Positions 1 through 7,864 are shown, numbered from the stretch's first letter. The stretch: DNA of 64,000 nucleotides from JAKPBU01 sp964425695 (GCA_964425695.1 CAYRNF010000001.1:506880-570879); one strand, 5' to 3'. Numbers and translations: made by a program. The notes: generated by a model from the letters alone, not told the origin.

Positions 1-120
1 ACGGAAATCGACCTCGCCGCAGTGCATGGCGAACTGGTCGAAATCGACAAGGCGCTGGTGGAGGCCAAGCAGAGGCACAACGCCTTTCTGATCGAGTTGG
101 GGCTGAGTCCTTTGCCATAA
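1..120 (+). CDS. C-terminal fragment, probable type I restriction-modification methylase subunit (HsdM)
   Basis: Only the last 39 codons are in the window and the gene starts outside it. The tail is a charged helix ending in HNAFLIELGLSPLP. From memory, that resembles the helical C-terminus of many type I N6-adenine methylase (HsdM) subunits, which often end HNAFLKELGLPPL. The HsdM/HsdS complex recognises and methylates a bipartite DNA site. No catalytic motif is visible in the fragment, so the call rests on the tail and on the next gene, which has a GIY-YIG domain and a RAMA-like domain of the sort found near methylases. It could be another coiled-coil-ended protein. Confidence 0.5.
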   Translation, partial: TEIDLAAVHGELVEIDKALVEAKQRHNAFLIELGLSPLP

Positions 121-164
121 GGCGTATCTCCGAGCGGTTGGCCTGCACTGATCTGGAGGGAAGC

Positions 165-863
165 GTGCCAAAGCAAATGAAACGCGGTCTGGTCACGGAA
201 TACCTGGAACACGTGTCCGGACTGATGCTGGAGGAGCCCTATCGTGCGGAGGTCGCAAAGCTGATCCGCGGGCACGCCGGGGTGTACGCACTGTACAAGC
301 GCGACCGGCTGTACTACGTGGGTCTGGCGACGAACCTGATGTCACGCGTGAAGCAGCATCTGAAAGACCGCCATGCGCGCAAGTGGGAGACGTTCAGCGT
401 GTATCTGACGCGCGACAGCGATTCGATCAAAGGCCTGGAATCGTTGCTGCTTCGCATCGTGGATCCAACGGGCAACCGGGTGAAAGGTCGGCTCCCGGGT
501 GCAACGGACCAGAAGCGCACATTGAACCGCGCCATGACAGAGGCGGATTCCAATCGACGGGCCACACTGTTGGGCGGTCACTTCGTCCGCAGTCGGATGA
601 AGCGCAAGACCAAAGCCGGACAAGGGACGTTGGTGCTGGCAGGTCTCGTGAGTCGGCGGATGCAGTTGCGTGGAGAGAGCAAAGGGGAGCGCCACCAGGC
701 AACGTTGCGGAAGGATGGCCAGATTTCCTACGACGGGCATCTGTACAACTCACCCAGCATGGCGGGCCGCGCAGCGATCGGCCGCAACGTCAACGGCTGG
801 GTGCTCTGGCACTACCGGGATGCCAAGAAGGGTTGGATACCGCTTAACAACCTGCGCAAGTAG
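165..863 (+). CDS. GIY-YIG domain protein with C-terminal RAMA-like domain
   Basis: A 232-residue protein if translation starts at the GTG at 165, which follows GGAGGG with a short spacer; ATG 177 is the alternative. Around residues 30-60 it has a GIY-YIG-like core (GVYALY ... YYVGLATNLMSRVKQHL), the fold of small single-strand-nicking nucleases. The last ~55 residues (DGQISYDGHLYNSPSMAG ... NGWVLWHY) resemble the RAMA domain, a putative modified-DNA reader associated with adenine methylases. It lies 44 bp after the probable hsdM tail. Inference: it is a nuclease or DNA-binding accessory of the restriction-modification locus. The catalytic Arg/Glu set was not verified. Base composition is visibly less GC-rich than the housekeeping part of the window. 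Confidence 0.7.
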   Translation: MPKQMKRGLVTEYLEHVSGLMLEEPYRAEVAKLIRGHAGVYALYKRDRLYYVGLATNLMSRVKQHLKDRHARKWETFSVYLTRDSDSIKGLESLLLRIVDPTGNRVKGRLPGATDQKRTLNRAMTEADSNRRATLLGGHFVRSRMKRKTKAGQGTLVLAGLVSRRMQLRGESKGERHQATLRKDGQISYDGHLYNSPSMAGRAAIGRNVNGWVLWHYRDAKKGWIPLNNLRK

Positions 864-1051
864 GCCGTTGTGTCGAACACGCGGAAGCAAATGCGCTTTG
901 GAGAGTGGGTTTTTAGAGGCCCAAGAGGATCAGGTCCACCCAACCGTGGCGCGCAGGCGAAACACAACCCGCGGCAGGGTGCGCCTTCGATAGACAGCAA
1001 TCTGCAGAGGGTGCTCCGTCAGGAGCCTTTCCTTCGCTTATGCGCGCGGTG
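864..1051. other. Intergenic, convergent gene ends
   Basis: 188 bp between the GIY-YIG gene and the effector gene that ends on the other strand. I see no convincing ORF, RNA or strong hairpin with a T-run. Confidence 0.5.
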
Positions 1052-2422
1052 TTACGACAGCGTTGGTCCACGCCGTGCTTCTTCAAGGGCGGGCGATGGT
1101 GGATTCATGTATGCCTGGACCTGTTCGCTTGCGCTGATCTGGGCGTAGCGTTCGGCGGCCGGGACCGCAAGTGCGTCGCTCATGGTCATGTGCGCGCGGT
1201 TGGCGGCGGGATCGGGGGAGGCAGTGGGCCCTAGCCGGGAAACGAAGACGCGGGCACCGCCCGCACCCTCGGGCGTCGGTTGACTTACTGCCAGCCTCAG
1301 ATCGTCCCCGGCGGTGAAGCCACTGTGTCTGGCCAATCCGTAAGCACTGGCCAGGAGCCGTTCGCTGTGGTCGTCCCATGTCTTGCTGGCGGCACGATCC
1401 AGATCCTGTACGCCTGTGCGTAGCCGCTCGATCATCGCCGCGTCCAGCGTGCTGTCCGCGTTCGGAGAATCGGCTGAAGGTGTGCCGGCAATCTCAGGCA
1501 ACCCGCGCGCCGCGCGTGCGCTGAACGTCTTCAACGTCCTGAGATCGGGATCATCAAGCATCTCGGGATTTCGGCCGTTCTCCCGCAGATACTCGCGCAG
1601 CCCGCGTGCGAAGAATCGGCGGTCCTCCTGCGACAGTGCGATGTTGTCCGGACCTGCCGCATCGATCAGGTTCGAGATCCGGCGCAGCACGTCGCGGGCG
1701 CCCGTATCGGTCTGGCCATACTGGGTTTCCAGCTTGTAGCGAATAAGATCTTCCAGGCCGAGCGTTCCTTCCACCCCAATCCTCTCCCTGCGCGCACGCC
1801 CAGGCATGTTGATCGGCGCGGAATCCTCATCCATGCCCATGAACGCGCGCAGCCCTTTGTTGACGGGTGGCCCGTACTGGTTGGCGGTATCGATGACGAT
1901 CAGTTGCGCCAGTCGGTTGCCTTGCATGAAGGCACGGTTGTCGCTGTGGGCGATGCTGTCGATCGCGGCGTCAAGCGCTTGGATCTTCTTGTCCAGGCTT
2001 GCCACATAGTCCTGGTTGATGATGCGGCGCCCAGCGTCGCTGGAAAGCGCCTTGTCCATGTGTGGCCGCAGCCGATTGAACGCTTCCAGATCGGCGGGGT
2101 TGGCATTGATCTTCTTGAAGGACTTGTACAGATGTTCCTGGATCTCCTGGAGGTCGCCGTCCTGCAGGAATCGATTGCCTTGGCTATCTCTGGCAGAGCG
2201 GGCGATGTTCTCGAAGAGCACACGACCTTCCGGGCTGCTGCCAAGGTCGTACTGGAAAGGGCCAAAGCTGGGGCCACTTTCGGCCAGGACAGCGTTTGAC
2301 ATCCGGTAGGCACCGCGCCCGCCGCTGAGTTCATTGGTCATCATCGCCAAGTGGACGGCATGCCTGAGCGTGCCCGGCTGGACGCCTTCGCCGCCGGTGA
2401 ATCGGTAGTCGTTCCGTGACAT
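1052..2422 (-). CDS. Putative X-T4SS antibacterial effector (lysozyme-like N-terminus, C-terminal XVIPCD-like domain)
   Basis: A 456-residue protein without signal peptide. Residues ~44-62 (AVLAESGPSFGPFQYDLG) resemble the ES...GPxQ active-site loop of lysozyme-fold muramidases, with E48 the likely catalytic acid. The last ~120 residues, after a Pro/Asp-rich linker near 312-325, look like the XVIPCD signal recognised by VirD4 of the Xanthomonas-type bacteria-killing T4SS: a helical LDRAASKTW region, then RVFVSRLG, DPAANRAHMT and an ALAVPAAERY segment. Such effectors are injected into rival bacteria and attack the periplasm. The start is supported by AGGAG 6 nt upstream. The gene follows an LprI-like lipoprotein gene with a 24 bp gap, the standard effector-immunity arrangement. 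No T4SS structural genes are in the window. Confidence 0.75.
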   Translation of the reverse strand: MSRNDYRFTGGEGVQPGTLRHAVHLAMMTNELSGGRGAYRMSNAVLAESGPSFGPFQYDLGSSPEGRVLFENIARSARDSQGNRFLQDGDLQEIQEHLYKSFKKINANPADLEAFNRLRPHMDKALSSDAGRRIINQDYVASLDKKIQALDAAIDSIAHSDNRAFMQGNRLAQLIVIDTANQYGPPVNKGLRAFMGMDEDSAPINMPGRARRERIGVEGTLGLEDLIRYKLETQYGQTDTGARDVLRRISNLIDAAGPDNIALSQEDRRFFARGLREYLRENGRNPEMLDDPDLRTLKTFSARAARGLPEIAGTPSADSPNADSTLDAAMIERLRTGVQDLDRAASKTWDDHSERLLASAYGLARHSGFTAGDDLRLAVSQPTPEGAGGARVFVSRLGPTASPDPAANRAHMTMSDALAVPAAERYAQISASEQVQAYMNPPSPALEEARRGPTLS

Positions 2423-2446
2423 GGGTTGCTCCTGTGTTGTCGTGTG

Positions 2447-2950
2447 CTACTTGCCGCGATCCAGCGATCTAGCGATCTCGTTGGCGCGTTGTGCCGTCAA
2501 ATGCATGAGGCACGTTGCCTGGATCGCAGGGGCCATTCCGAACTCGGCAGCCGCGGCCGCCGCTTCGCAAGTCTCATCCCGCTGTGTCTCCCAGATGCCA
2601 TCCGCATCTCCAGCATCGTTCGTCAGCTTATCGGGATCTGTTGCCCCGGAAGCGGCGAGTAGATCGCTGAGGCGGTCCAGCTGGTGTTCGAACTCCTCGG
2701 TGGCACACGCTTCGCGATGGCCGGCGCTGCTGACATCCGGTGGCTGCGTTGCCATGCAGCGGGCGTAGCTGGGACGGAGACCGGGGACATCGCCCCAAAG
2801 CGGCGCAGCGGAAGGGCTTACGTCAGCAGTGGACGGCAGTCCCGGTGACGCGGCTTGTGCGCTTTGCCTAGAAGGCGCTGTTCCGCCACACGCGGTCAGC
2901 AAAACCCCGGCCACCACGACCCAACAGATCCTCGCATGGTGCGTCGCCAT
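2447..2950 (-). CDS. LprI-like (DUF1311-type) lipoprotein, probable immunity protein for the adjacent effector
   Basis: A 167-residue lipoprotein. It has a hydrophobic signal with lipobox LLTA-C21, a Ser/Pro/Ala-rich linker to about residue 55, then a domain with C65, C82, C128 and C147 and the signature W120...R124-D125..C128 with a later C147...T..R. That pattern matches LprI/DUF1311 lysozyme-inhibitor-like proteins. Known X-T4SS immunity proteins are periplasmic lipoproteins encoded beside their toxin. This one is co-directional with, and just upstream of, the lysozyme-like effector, so it probably protects the cell from self and sibling intoxication. Alternative: a general lysozyme inhibitor. 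The start ATG at 2950 gives a normal signal peptide. Confidence 0.72.
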   Translation of the reverse strand: MATHHARICWVVVAGVLLTACGGTAPSRQSAQAASPGLPSTADVSPSAAPLWGDVPGLRPSYARCMATQPPDVSSAGHREACATEEFEHQLDRLSDLLAASGATDPDKLTNDAGDADGIWETQRDETCEAAAAAAEFGMAPAIQATCLMHLTAQRANEIARSLDRGK

Positions 2951-3566
2951 GTCTCAATCCCTTGATACGCGCGCAGTCCGCGCCGTTTCCTGAGCCTTCT
3001 TAAGACAAGTTGCATCGCGGGGCAATGGGCTCGTAGCAAATCAAGAAAAAAGACGGCTCAGAGTTGGTTGAACACAAAGACCCGCTAGCCGCTTGAATCG
3101 CCACCCTTCGTGCCTCAAGCGCTTCCACCCGCGCAAAAAGCGCTAGCGATGGCGCTTTGTTCGTCACGAGCGGAGCGTGAAGTGCGGCCACCGGCGCTTC
3201 TTGCGGGTCGCGAGCCCCTGTCATGCGCCGGAGATGGCGAAAATTTCGCCGTCGTTAGCGCTTTGCGCGGCGGCGCTGGCGCTTTGCGCGCGGGGTGCGG
3301 CGCGCTCCACCGTGGCTTGCAAGACGTTGGCATCCGCACCGTGCGAACCGCGCACGTGCTCACCGCCCGGTAGCGTGCATCCGGCAAAGCGACACGCTGG
3401 CGTTGGCGGCAGTGAGCCCGTAACCACCCCCGCAAACCGCCGCCCCGGTGCAGAGCCACGCCGATCTTCGGCGCCCCGGATCCTGTCGCCGCGGCTACGG
3501 TCAACGGCGGCGAGGCACCGCCGCGTGGGCGGCGCGGAACCCGCCGAGCGGCGCTACGATCCGCCC
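2951..3566. other. Gene-poor 0.6 kb spacer
   Basis: No ORF here has convincing protein-like composition; the open frames are Arg/Ala-rich shadows. The first ~150 bp are less GC-rich than the flanks. Several near-copies of GGCGCTTTG / GCGCTTTGCGCG occur between about 3148 and 3295, a short degenerate repeat patch. The last bases carry the promoter of the next gene. Confidence 0.4.
3555..3560 (+). promoter_or_regulatory. -10-like TACGAT of the LuxR-type gene
   Basis: TACGAT ends 7 nt before the A of the ATG at 3567, so transcription would start at or next to the start codon. No clear -35 box and no ribosome-binding site are seen. Confidence 0.45.
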
Positions 3567-3983
3567 ATGTGGAAAACCCTGCTTGCCTACGGAACGCTGC
3601 TGGCCGCCGGCACGCTGGCGCTGCAGTGGCTGGACTACCAGCGGCTGGCGCGCACGCACGCGGCGCTGGTGTACGACGGGCTGCTGGCGGCGGGCTTCCT
3701 GGCGCTGGGCATCTGGCTGGGGTGGCGGTTGCTGGCCAGGCCGCGGGCTGCGGCCGGCTTCGACGGCAATCCGCAGGCGCAGGCGTCGCTGGGGATCAGC
3801 GCGCGCGAGATGGCGGTGCTGGCCGAGCTGGCGGCGGGGCTGTCCAACAAGGAGATCGCGCAGCGCCTGCACGTGTCGCCCAACACGGTGAAGACGCACC
3901 TGGCCAACCTGTTCGCCAAGCTGGGCGCGCGGCGGCGCACCGAGGCGCTGCGCAAGGCGCGCGAGCTGGGGCTGGTGCGCTGA
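3567..3983 (+). CDS. Membrane-anchored LuxR-type HTH regulator
   Basis: A 138-residue protein with two hydrophobic segments (about 4-20 and 36-57) followed by a LuxR/NarL helix-turn-helix at residues ~77-133 (GISAREMAVLAELAAG, SNKEIAQRLHVSPNTVKTHLANLF, KLGARRRTEAL). There is no receiver or other sensory domain, so the DNA-binding domain appears tethered to the inner membrane. The start was chosen at the ATG preceded by a -10-like hexamer; longer upstream extensions are low-complexity. A DUF4199 membrane protein follows about 110 bp downstream on the same strand and may be its target or partner. The signal and regulon cannot be read from sequence. Confidence 0.8.
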   Translation: MWKTLLAYGTLLAAGTLALQWLDYQRLARTHAALVYDGLLAAGFLALGIWLGWRLLARPRAAAGFDGNPQAQASLGISAREMAVLAELAAGLSNKEIAQRLHVSPNTVKTHLANLFAKLGARRRTEALRKARELGLVR

Positions 3984-4091
3984 GCGGGCCGTCCTGACGG
4001 GCGATCCGTTGCGGATCACCCGTTCGGGCGATGGCGTCGCGGCGCGCCGCGCGGCCCAATGCGGCCTCTTCCAACAACGGTGGGGTGGGGC

Positions 4092-4622
4092 ATGTGGCAG
4101 GTGAGCCTGAAGTACGGGCTGGTGGCGGGCGTGGTGGCCGGCGGCAGCCTGCTGGCGTTCGGCCTGGCGTGGGACGGCCAGCCGCCGCCGTCGTGGGGCA
4201 TGGCGGCGGGGTTCGCGTCCATGCTGGTGGCGCTGACCGCGGTGTTCGTGGGCGTGAAGCACCACCGCGACCGCGCGCTGGGCGGCGTGATCCGCTTCTG
4301 GCCGGCCTTCGGCCTGGGCCTGGGCATCAGCGCGGTGGCGGCGGTGTGCTACGTGCTGGCCTGGGAAGCGGTGCTGCTGTCGGTGGACAGCGACATGGCC
4401 GCGTTCTTCGCCCAATCCATGATCGACCGCGCGCAGGCCGCCGGCGCCACCGGCGATGCGCTGGCCGAAGCGGTGCGCGACGCACGCCGGTTCGAGGCGC
4501 TGTACCGCAATCCCGTCGCGCGCATGGGCATCACCTCGGTGGAGTTCTTCCCGGTGGGCGTGCTGGTGTCGCTGGTCAGCGCCGCGCTGCTGCGCAACCC
4601 GCGGGTGCTGCCGGCGCGGTAG
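4092..4622 (+). CDS. DUF4199-type integral membrane protein
   Basis: A 176-residue protein, starting at MWQVSLKYGL after a G-rich leader (GGGGTGGGGC); an in-frame upstream start at 4059 is possible. It has four hydrophobic segments (roughly residues 8-24, 34-54, 70-92 and 145-162), the layout of DUF4199 proteins, and a polar helical stretch between the third and fourth. Its function is unknown for the family. It sits directly after the membrane-anchored LuxR-type regulator on the same strand. Confidence 0.65.
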   Translation: MWQVSLKYGLVAGVVAGGSLLAFGLAWDGQPPPSWGMAAGFASMLVALTAVFVGVKHHRDRALGGVIRFWPAFGLGLGISAVAAVCYVLAWEAVLLSVDSDMAAFFAQSMIDRAQAAGATGDALAEAVRDARRFEALYRNPVARMGITSVEFFPVGVLVSLVSAALLRNPRVLPAR

Positions 4623-4742
4623 GCGCACGCGGGGGCGCTTGCCGTGCGGCCATGGCATCCGCTGCGCGCGCGACTGTCCGGGGCGCGCTGCGCCGTGCGT
4701 TGGCGGAGGCGAGGGGCCCAAGGCCCGTCGCAGGGCGCGCGC

Positions 4743-5957
4743 ATGCCGCAGGTCGTCACCGCACCGGGCGTTTACGTGGAGCAGACGCGCGGCGCCGCGC
4801 CGGTTGGGCGCGGCGCGACGTCCACGGCGGTGTTCGTGGGCCGCACGCCACGCGGTCCTGTAGCGGTGCACGACGGACCGGCCCAGGTGCGCGGTGCGCG
4901 CGAGTTCGAGCAGGTGTTCGGCGATGCCGCGGAGGACCTGCCGCTGGGCGCGGCGGTGCGCGATTTCTTCGCGCACGGCGGCCGCCAGGCGTGGATCGTG
5001 CGGCTGCGCACGGGCGCCGCGCAGGATGCGGACGCGGGCCCCGGCGCACCCCTGCAGACCGCGGATTACATCGGCGATGCGGCCGCCGGCAGCGGCCTGC
5101 ACGCGCTGGCGCGGATCGACGCGTTCAACCTGCTGTGCCTGCCGCCGGACGCGCCCGGCTGCGATGTCGCGCCGGAGGTGTGGCGCGCGGGGCTGGCGCA
5201 CTGCGTGCAGCGCCGCGCCATGCTGCTGGTGGATGCGCCCGCCGCGTGGGACGACAGCGCCGCGCTGCCTTCCGCCGCGGCGTTGGCCGCGCTGGGCTTG
5301 GACGGCGATGCCGCGCGCAACGCGGCGCTGTACTACCCGCGCCTGGTGCAATCCTGTGCGCCGTCCGCGATGTCGCGCCGGCCGCGCGTGCCCTGCGGCG
5401 CCGTGGCCGGGCTGTACGCGGCCACCGACCTGTCGCGCGGCGTGTGGAAGGCGCCGGCCGGGCTGGAGGTCGCCCTGCGCGGCGGGCTGTTGCCCTCGCG
5501 CGTACTCACCGATGCGCAGCAGGCGCAGCTCAACGTGCTGGGCATCAACTGCCTGCGGCGCTTCCCGCAGGGCAGCGTGGTGTGGGGCGCGCGCACGCTG
5601 GCCGGCGCGGACACGCGCGCCGATGCGTACAAGTACGTGCCGGTGCGGCGCATGGCGCTGCACCTGCACGACAGCCTGGAGCGCGGGCTGGCGTGGACGG
5701 TGTTCGAACCCAACGACGAAACGCTGTGGGCCCGGGTGCGCCTGGCGGCCACCGCCTTCCTGCAGGGCCTGTTCCGCGAAGGCGCGTTCCAGGGCACGAC
5801 GCCGCGCGAGGCGTACCTGGTGCGCTGCGATGCCGCCACCACCACGGCCGCCGACGTCGCCGCCGGGCGGCTGCGCCTGCTGGTGGGCTTTGCGCCGCTG
5901 AAGCCGGCCGAGTTCGTGACGCTCTCGCTGGCGTTGCCTGCGGCGCCACCCGCCTGA
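4743..5957 (+). CDS. Orphan contractile tail-sheath protein
   Basis: A 404-residue protein starting MPQVVTAPGVYVEQ, the usual N-terminus of phage and phage-like tail sheath proteins; the upstream in-frame extension is Arg-rich and was rejected. The C-terminal part has the conserved sheath pattern: VVWGARTLAG, YVPVRRMALHLHDSL, WTVFEPNDETLWARV, then FREGAFQGTTPREAYLVRCD. Sheath subunits form the contracting cylinder of myophages, R-type pyocins, T6SS-like and extracellular injection systems. No tube, baseplate, spike or ATPase gene is nearby; neighbours are a DUF4199 gene and a small membrane-protein gene. It may be a relic or a co-opted single gene. GC content matches the surroundings, arguing against recent prophage acquisition. 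Confidence 0.82.
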   Translation: MPQVVTAPGVYVEQTRGAAPVGRGATSTAVFVGRTPRGPVAVHDGPAQVRGAREFEQVFGDAAEDLPLGAAVRDFFAHGGRQAWIVRLRTGAAQDADAGPGAPLQTADYIGDAAAGSGLHALARIDAFNLLCLPPDAPGCDVAPEVWRAGLAHCVQRRAMLLVDAPAAWDDSAALPSAAALAALGLDGDAARNAALYYPRLVQSCAPSAMSRRPRVPCGAVAGLYAATDLSRGVWKAPAGLEVALRGGLLPSRVLTDAQQAQLNVLGINCLRRFPQGSVVWGARTLAGADTRADAYKYVPVRRMALHLHDSLERGLAWTVFEPNDETLWARVRLAATAFLQGLFREGAFQGTTPREAYLVRCDAATTTAADVAAGRLRLLVGFAPLKPAEFVTLSLALPAAPPA

Positions 5958-6129
5958 GCGCACGGGTTGCGGATAAGGCCGGGTGCTGTGGGCGCTGCGC
6001 CCAAGGTTCCGGTCGCCCGGCTGATCGCCATCCCCCTCTTCGCGCCCTGCAGCGAAACGAGACAGGCGGCGCGTCGTGGCCGCACCGGGCCGGGATACGA
6101 TGCCGCGCAGGCCGCCGCGGGAGCACACC

Positions 6130-6627
6130 ATGCAGGGCGAAGGCAGCTGGGGCAACGTGAGGTTCCGTCCGCGCCGGCTGCGCGGCGGCGTGGACTGGGG
6201 CGATGCGGAAAGCCGCTTCGTCACCGGACTGGTGGTGTTCCTGCTCACCGCCCTGCTGTACCCGTGGTACGCGTACCGCGTGCAGGCGTGGTTGCTGGAA
6301 CGCGATCTTGCCGCCGCGACGCAGGCGCTGGCGCAGGCATCGGCCGCGCAGATGCAGGCGAGCCGGCAGCGCGCCGCGGTGGCCACGCGGCGCGCGCAGG
6401 TCGCCTCCGTGCCAGCGGTATCGATCCGGATCATGGGCGCCATGGAGCTGCGCAACGGGCCGATGGCGATCGTGGACCTGGCGGGCCGGCCGCTGGACGG
6501 GGCCGCGCCGGTCATCTGTCTGCGCGTGCAGGAAACGCTGGGTACGCCGATGGTCGGGCGCGCGCTCCGCGTGCAGCGCTGGCGCCCCGATGCGCCGGCG
6601 GTGTCCATGGGTTCCAGCCAGTGTTGA
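6130..6627 (+). CDS. Small single-pass membrane protein of unknown function
   Basis: A 165-residue protein. After a basic N-terminus (FRPRRLRGG) comes one transmembrane helix at about 30-50 (FVTGLVVFLLTALLYPWYAY), then an Ala/Gln-rich helix likely to form a short coiled coil (RDLAAATQALAQASAAQMQ), and a compact C-terminal region (~100-160). The start is ATG 6130; a TACGAT -10-like element lies about 30 nt upstream. I do not recognise a family. It follows the orphan tail-sheath gene on the same strand, but a ~170 bp gap makes co-function uncertain. Confidence 0.55.
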   Translation: MQGEGSWGNVRFRPRRLRGGVDWGDAESRFVTGLVVFLLTALLYPWYAYRVQAWLLERDLAAATQALAQASAAQMQASRQRAAVATRRAQVASVPAVSIRIMGAMELRNGPMAIVDLAGRPLDGAAPVICLRVQETLGTPMVGRALRVQRWRPDAPAVSMGSSQC

Positions 6628-6769
6628 TGTTCGCCATGTGGAATGTCCGCGTGCCGCACCGTGGTGCGCGGGTGGCGCGGGGGTGCTGCTCGATGGCGCC
6701 GGATCCGCCGGTGGAGCCGCTGTAAGCGCCGCATCCGCTTCGCTGCAACGCCGGGCGCGAACCTGCCGG

Positions 6770-6804
6770 TTGACACGATTCCATAATTCCAGAATATTGG
6801 AAGT
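6770..6804 (+). promoter_or_regulatory. ars operon promoter with ArsR operator
   Basis: TTGACA at 6770-6775 is followed, 16-17 bp on, by GAATAT/AATATT as the -10 region. A perfect 5-bp inverted repeat TTCCA-N6-TGGAA (6787-6802) covers the -10 and ends 2 bp before the arsR ATG. This is the expected place for an ArsR repressor to block polymerase; arsenite binding would release it. The spacing implies a leaderless or nearly leaderless mRNA. Confidence 0.75.
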
Positions 6805-7266
6805 ATGGAGACCGACGACGCCCTGTCCGCGCTCACCGCGCTCAGCCATCCCTCGCGCCTGGCCGCGTTCCGCGCGCTGGTCCAGGCCGGGCCCGGCGGG
6901 CTGGCGGTGGGGGAAATACGCGAACACCTGACGCTGCCGCCGGCCACGCTGAGCGCGCACCTCAACGTGCTGCGCGCGGCAGGGCTGGTGCGCGACGCGC
7001 GCGAAGGCAGGGTAATCCGCGTGCGCGCCGACTACGCGCGCATGGATGCGCTGGTGGGCTACCTGATGGACAACTGCTGCGGCGGCGCGGCGCAGTGCGC
7101 GCCGGCCGCATGCAAGCCGCCCGCAACGCAGGCCCGCAAACCCCTAGCCGGGCCCGGCGCTGGCCGCCCGGCCAAGGCCACCGCGTCCGCGGCGTCCCGC
7201 ACGACCACGCGCCCAGGCGCTGCCCGCAAGGCCACGCCGCGCAAGCCACCCGGAGCACGCCGATGA
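6805..7266 (+). CDS. arsR: ArsR-family arsenite-responsive repressor
   Basis: A 153-residue protein. Residues 1-80 form the winged-helix ArsR fold (LSHPSRLAAFRALVQAG, LSAHLNVLRAAGLV, RVIRVRADY). The Cys cluster C91-C92-x5-C98, plus C103, matches the arrangement of the As(III) site described for the Acidithiobacillus-type ArsR, rather than the CxC of plasmid R773 ArsR. The last ~45 residues are an unusual Lys/Pro/Ala/Thr-rich basic tail. It is the first gene of a four-gene operon with overlapping ATGA-type junctions, and the operator sits directly before its start, so it should autoregulate. Confidence 0.9.
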   Translation: METDDALSALTALSHPSRLAAFRALVQAGPGGLAVGEIREHLTLPPATLSAHLNVLRAAGLVRDAREGRVIRVRADYARMDALVGYLMDNCCGGAAQCAPAACKPPATQARKPLAGPGAGRPAKATASAASRTTTRPGAARKATPRKPPGARR

Positions 7267-7472
7267 AACGCTTCCACGCGTACCGCAGCGCGGCCGCCCT
7301 GGACGCCAGCGTGCCCCACCGGGCGCGCACGCCGCACGATCCGAAGGCGTTCCGCGATGCGTGGCAGGTGCTGCGCCGGCGGATCGAACTGTTGCTAGCC
7401 CTGCCGCTGGACAAGCTGGACACCCTGGCGCGCGAGCAGGCACTGATGCGCATCGCGCAGGAGACCGCATGA
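7263..7472 (+). CDS. Small ars-operon protein of unknown function
   Basis: A 69-residue soluble protein (MKRFHAYRSAAALDASVPHR...), overlapping the arsR stop by ATGA and overlapped in turn by the arsC start. The C-terminal two-thirds (FRDAWQVLRRRIELLLALPLDKLDTLAREQALMRI) is predicted to be helical. There is no cysteine or metal motif. Its strict coupling between arsR and arsC implies a role in the arsenic response or a conserved translational-coupling ORF; nothing more can be said from sequence. Confidence 0.6.
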   Translation: MKRFHAYRSAAALDASVPHRARTPHDPKAFRDAWQVLRRRIELLLALPLDKLDTLAREQALMRIAQETA

Positions 7473-7864
7473 CCGCTTCGACCAAACGCGTGCTGTTCGT
7501 CTGCGTGGAGAACTCCAACCGCAGCCAGATGGCGGAGGCCTTCGCCCGAATCCACGGCGGCGATGCGGTGCAGGCGCACAGCGCCGGCTCGCGGCCTTCC
7601 GGCAGGATCAACCCCAAGGCGGTGCGGTTCATGGCCGAACGCGGCTACGACCTGTCGGCGCATGCGTCCAAGTCGCTGGACGAGGTGGAAGGCGGGTTCG
7701 ACGCGGTGGTGACCATGGGTTGCGGCGACAGCTGCCCGTGGGTTCCCGCGCGCATCCGCCAGGACTGGGCGCTGCCGGATCCGCGCGACATGGACGACGA
7801 CGGCTACCGCGCGGTGCGCGACGAGATCGAAGCGCGCGTGCGCACGCTGCTGGCGGCGCTGTGA
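7469..7864 (+). CDS. arsC: Arsenate reductase, low-molecular-weight phosphatase type
   Basis: A 131-residue cytoplasmic enzyme reducing As(V) to As(III). The phosphatase-type P-loop is C12-VENSN-R18-S19 (C-x5-R-S) and the acid loop is LPDP (D104). A second redox pair, C85-GDS-C89 in TMGCGDSCP, resembles the 'GCGDxCP' class rather than the C82/C89 loop of staphylococcal ArsC. The Cys found at the fifth P-loop position in some classical ArsC proteins is Asn17 here. Which thiol system recycles it cannot be told from sequence. It is translationally coupled to the small upstream ORF and to the aquaporin gene. Confidence 0.88.
   Translation: MTASTKRVLFVCVENSNRSQMAEAFARIHGGDAVQAHSAGSRPSGRINPKAVRFMAERGYDLSAHASKSLDEVEGGFDAVVTMGCGDSCPWVPARIRQDWALPDPRDMDDDGYRAVRDEIEARVRTLLAAL

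Noticed and set aside
4743..6627. Prophage or tailocin island
   Set aside because: Only one sheath gene is phage-like; no integrase, capsid, tube, baseplate or lysis genes and no att-like repeats were seen.
3501..6965. A 1154-codon open frame on the minus strand
   Set aside because: It lies opposite the LuxR-type, DUF4199, sheath and small membrane-protein genes, all of which have clear protein-like sequence; its translation is His/Arg/Gln-rich shadow.
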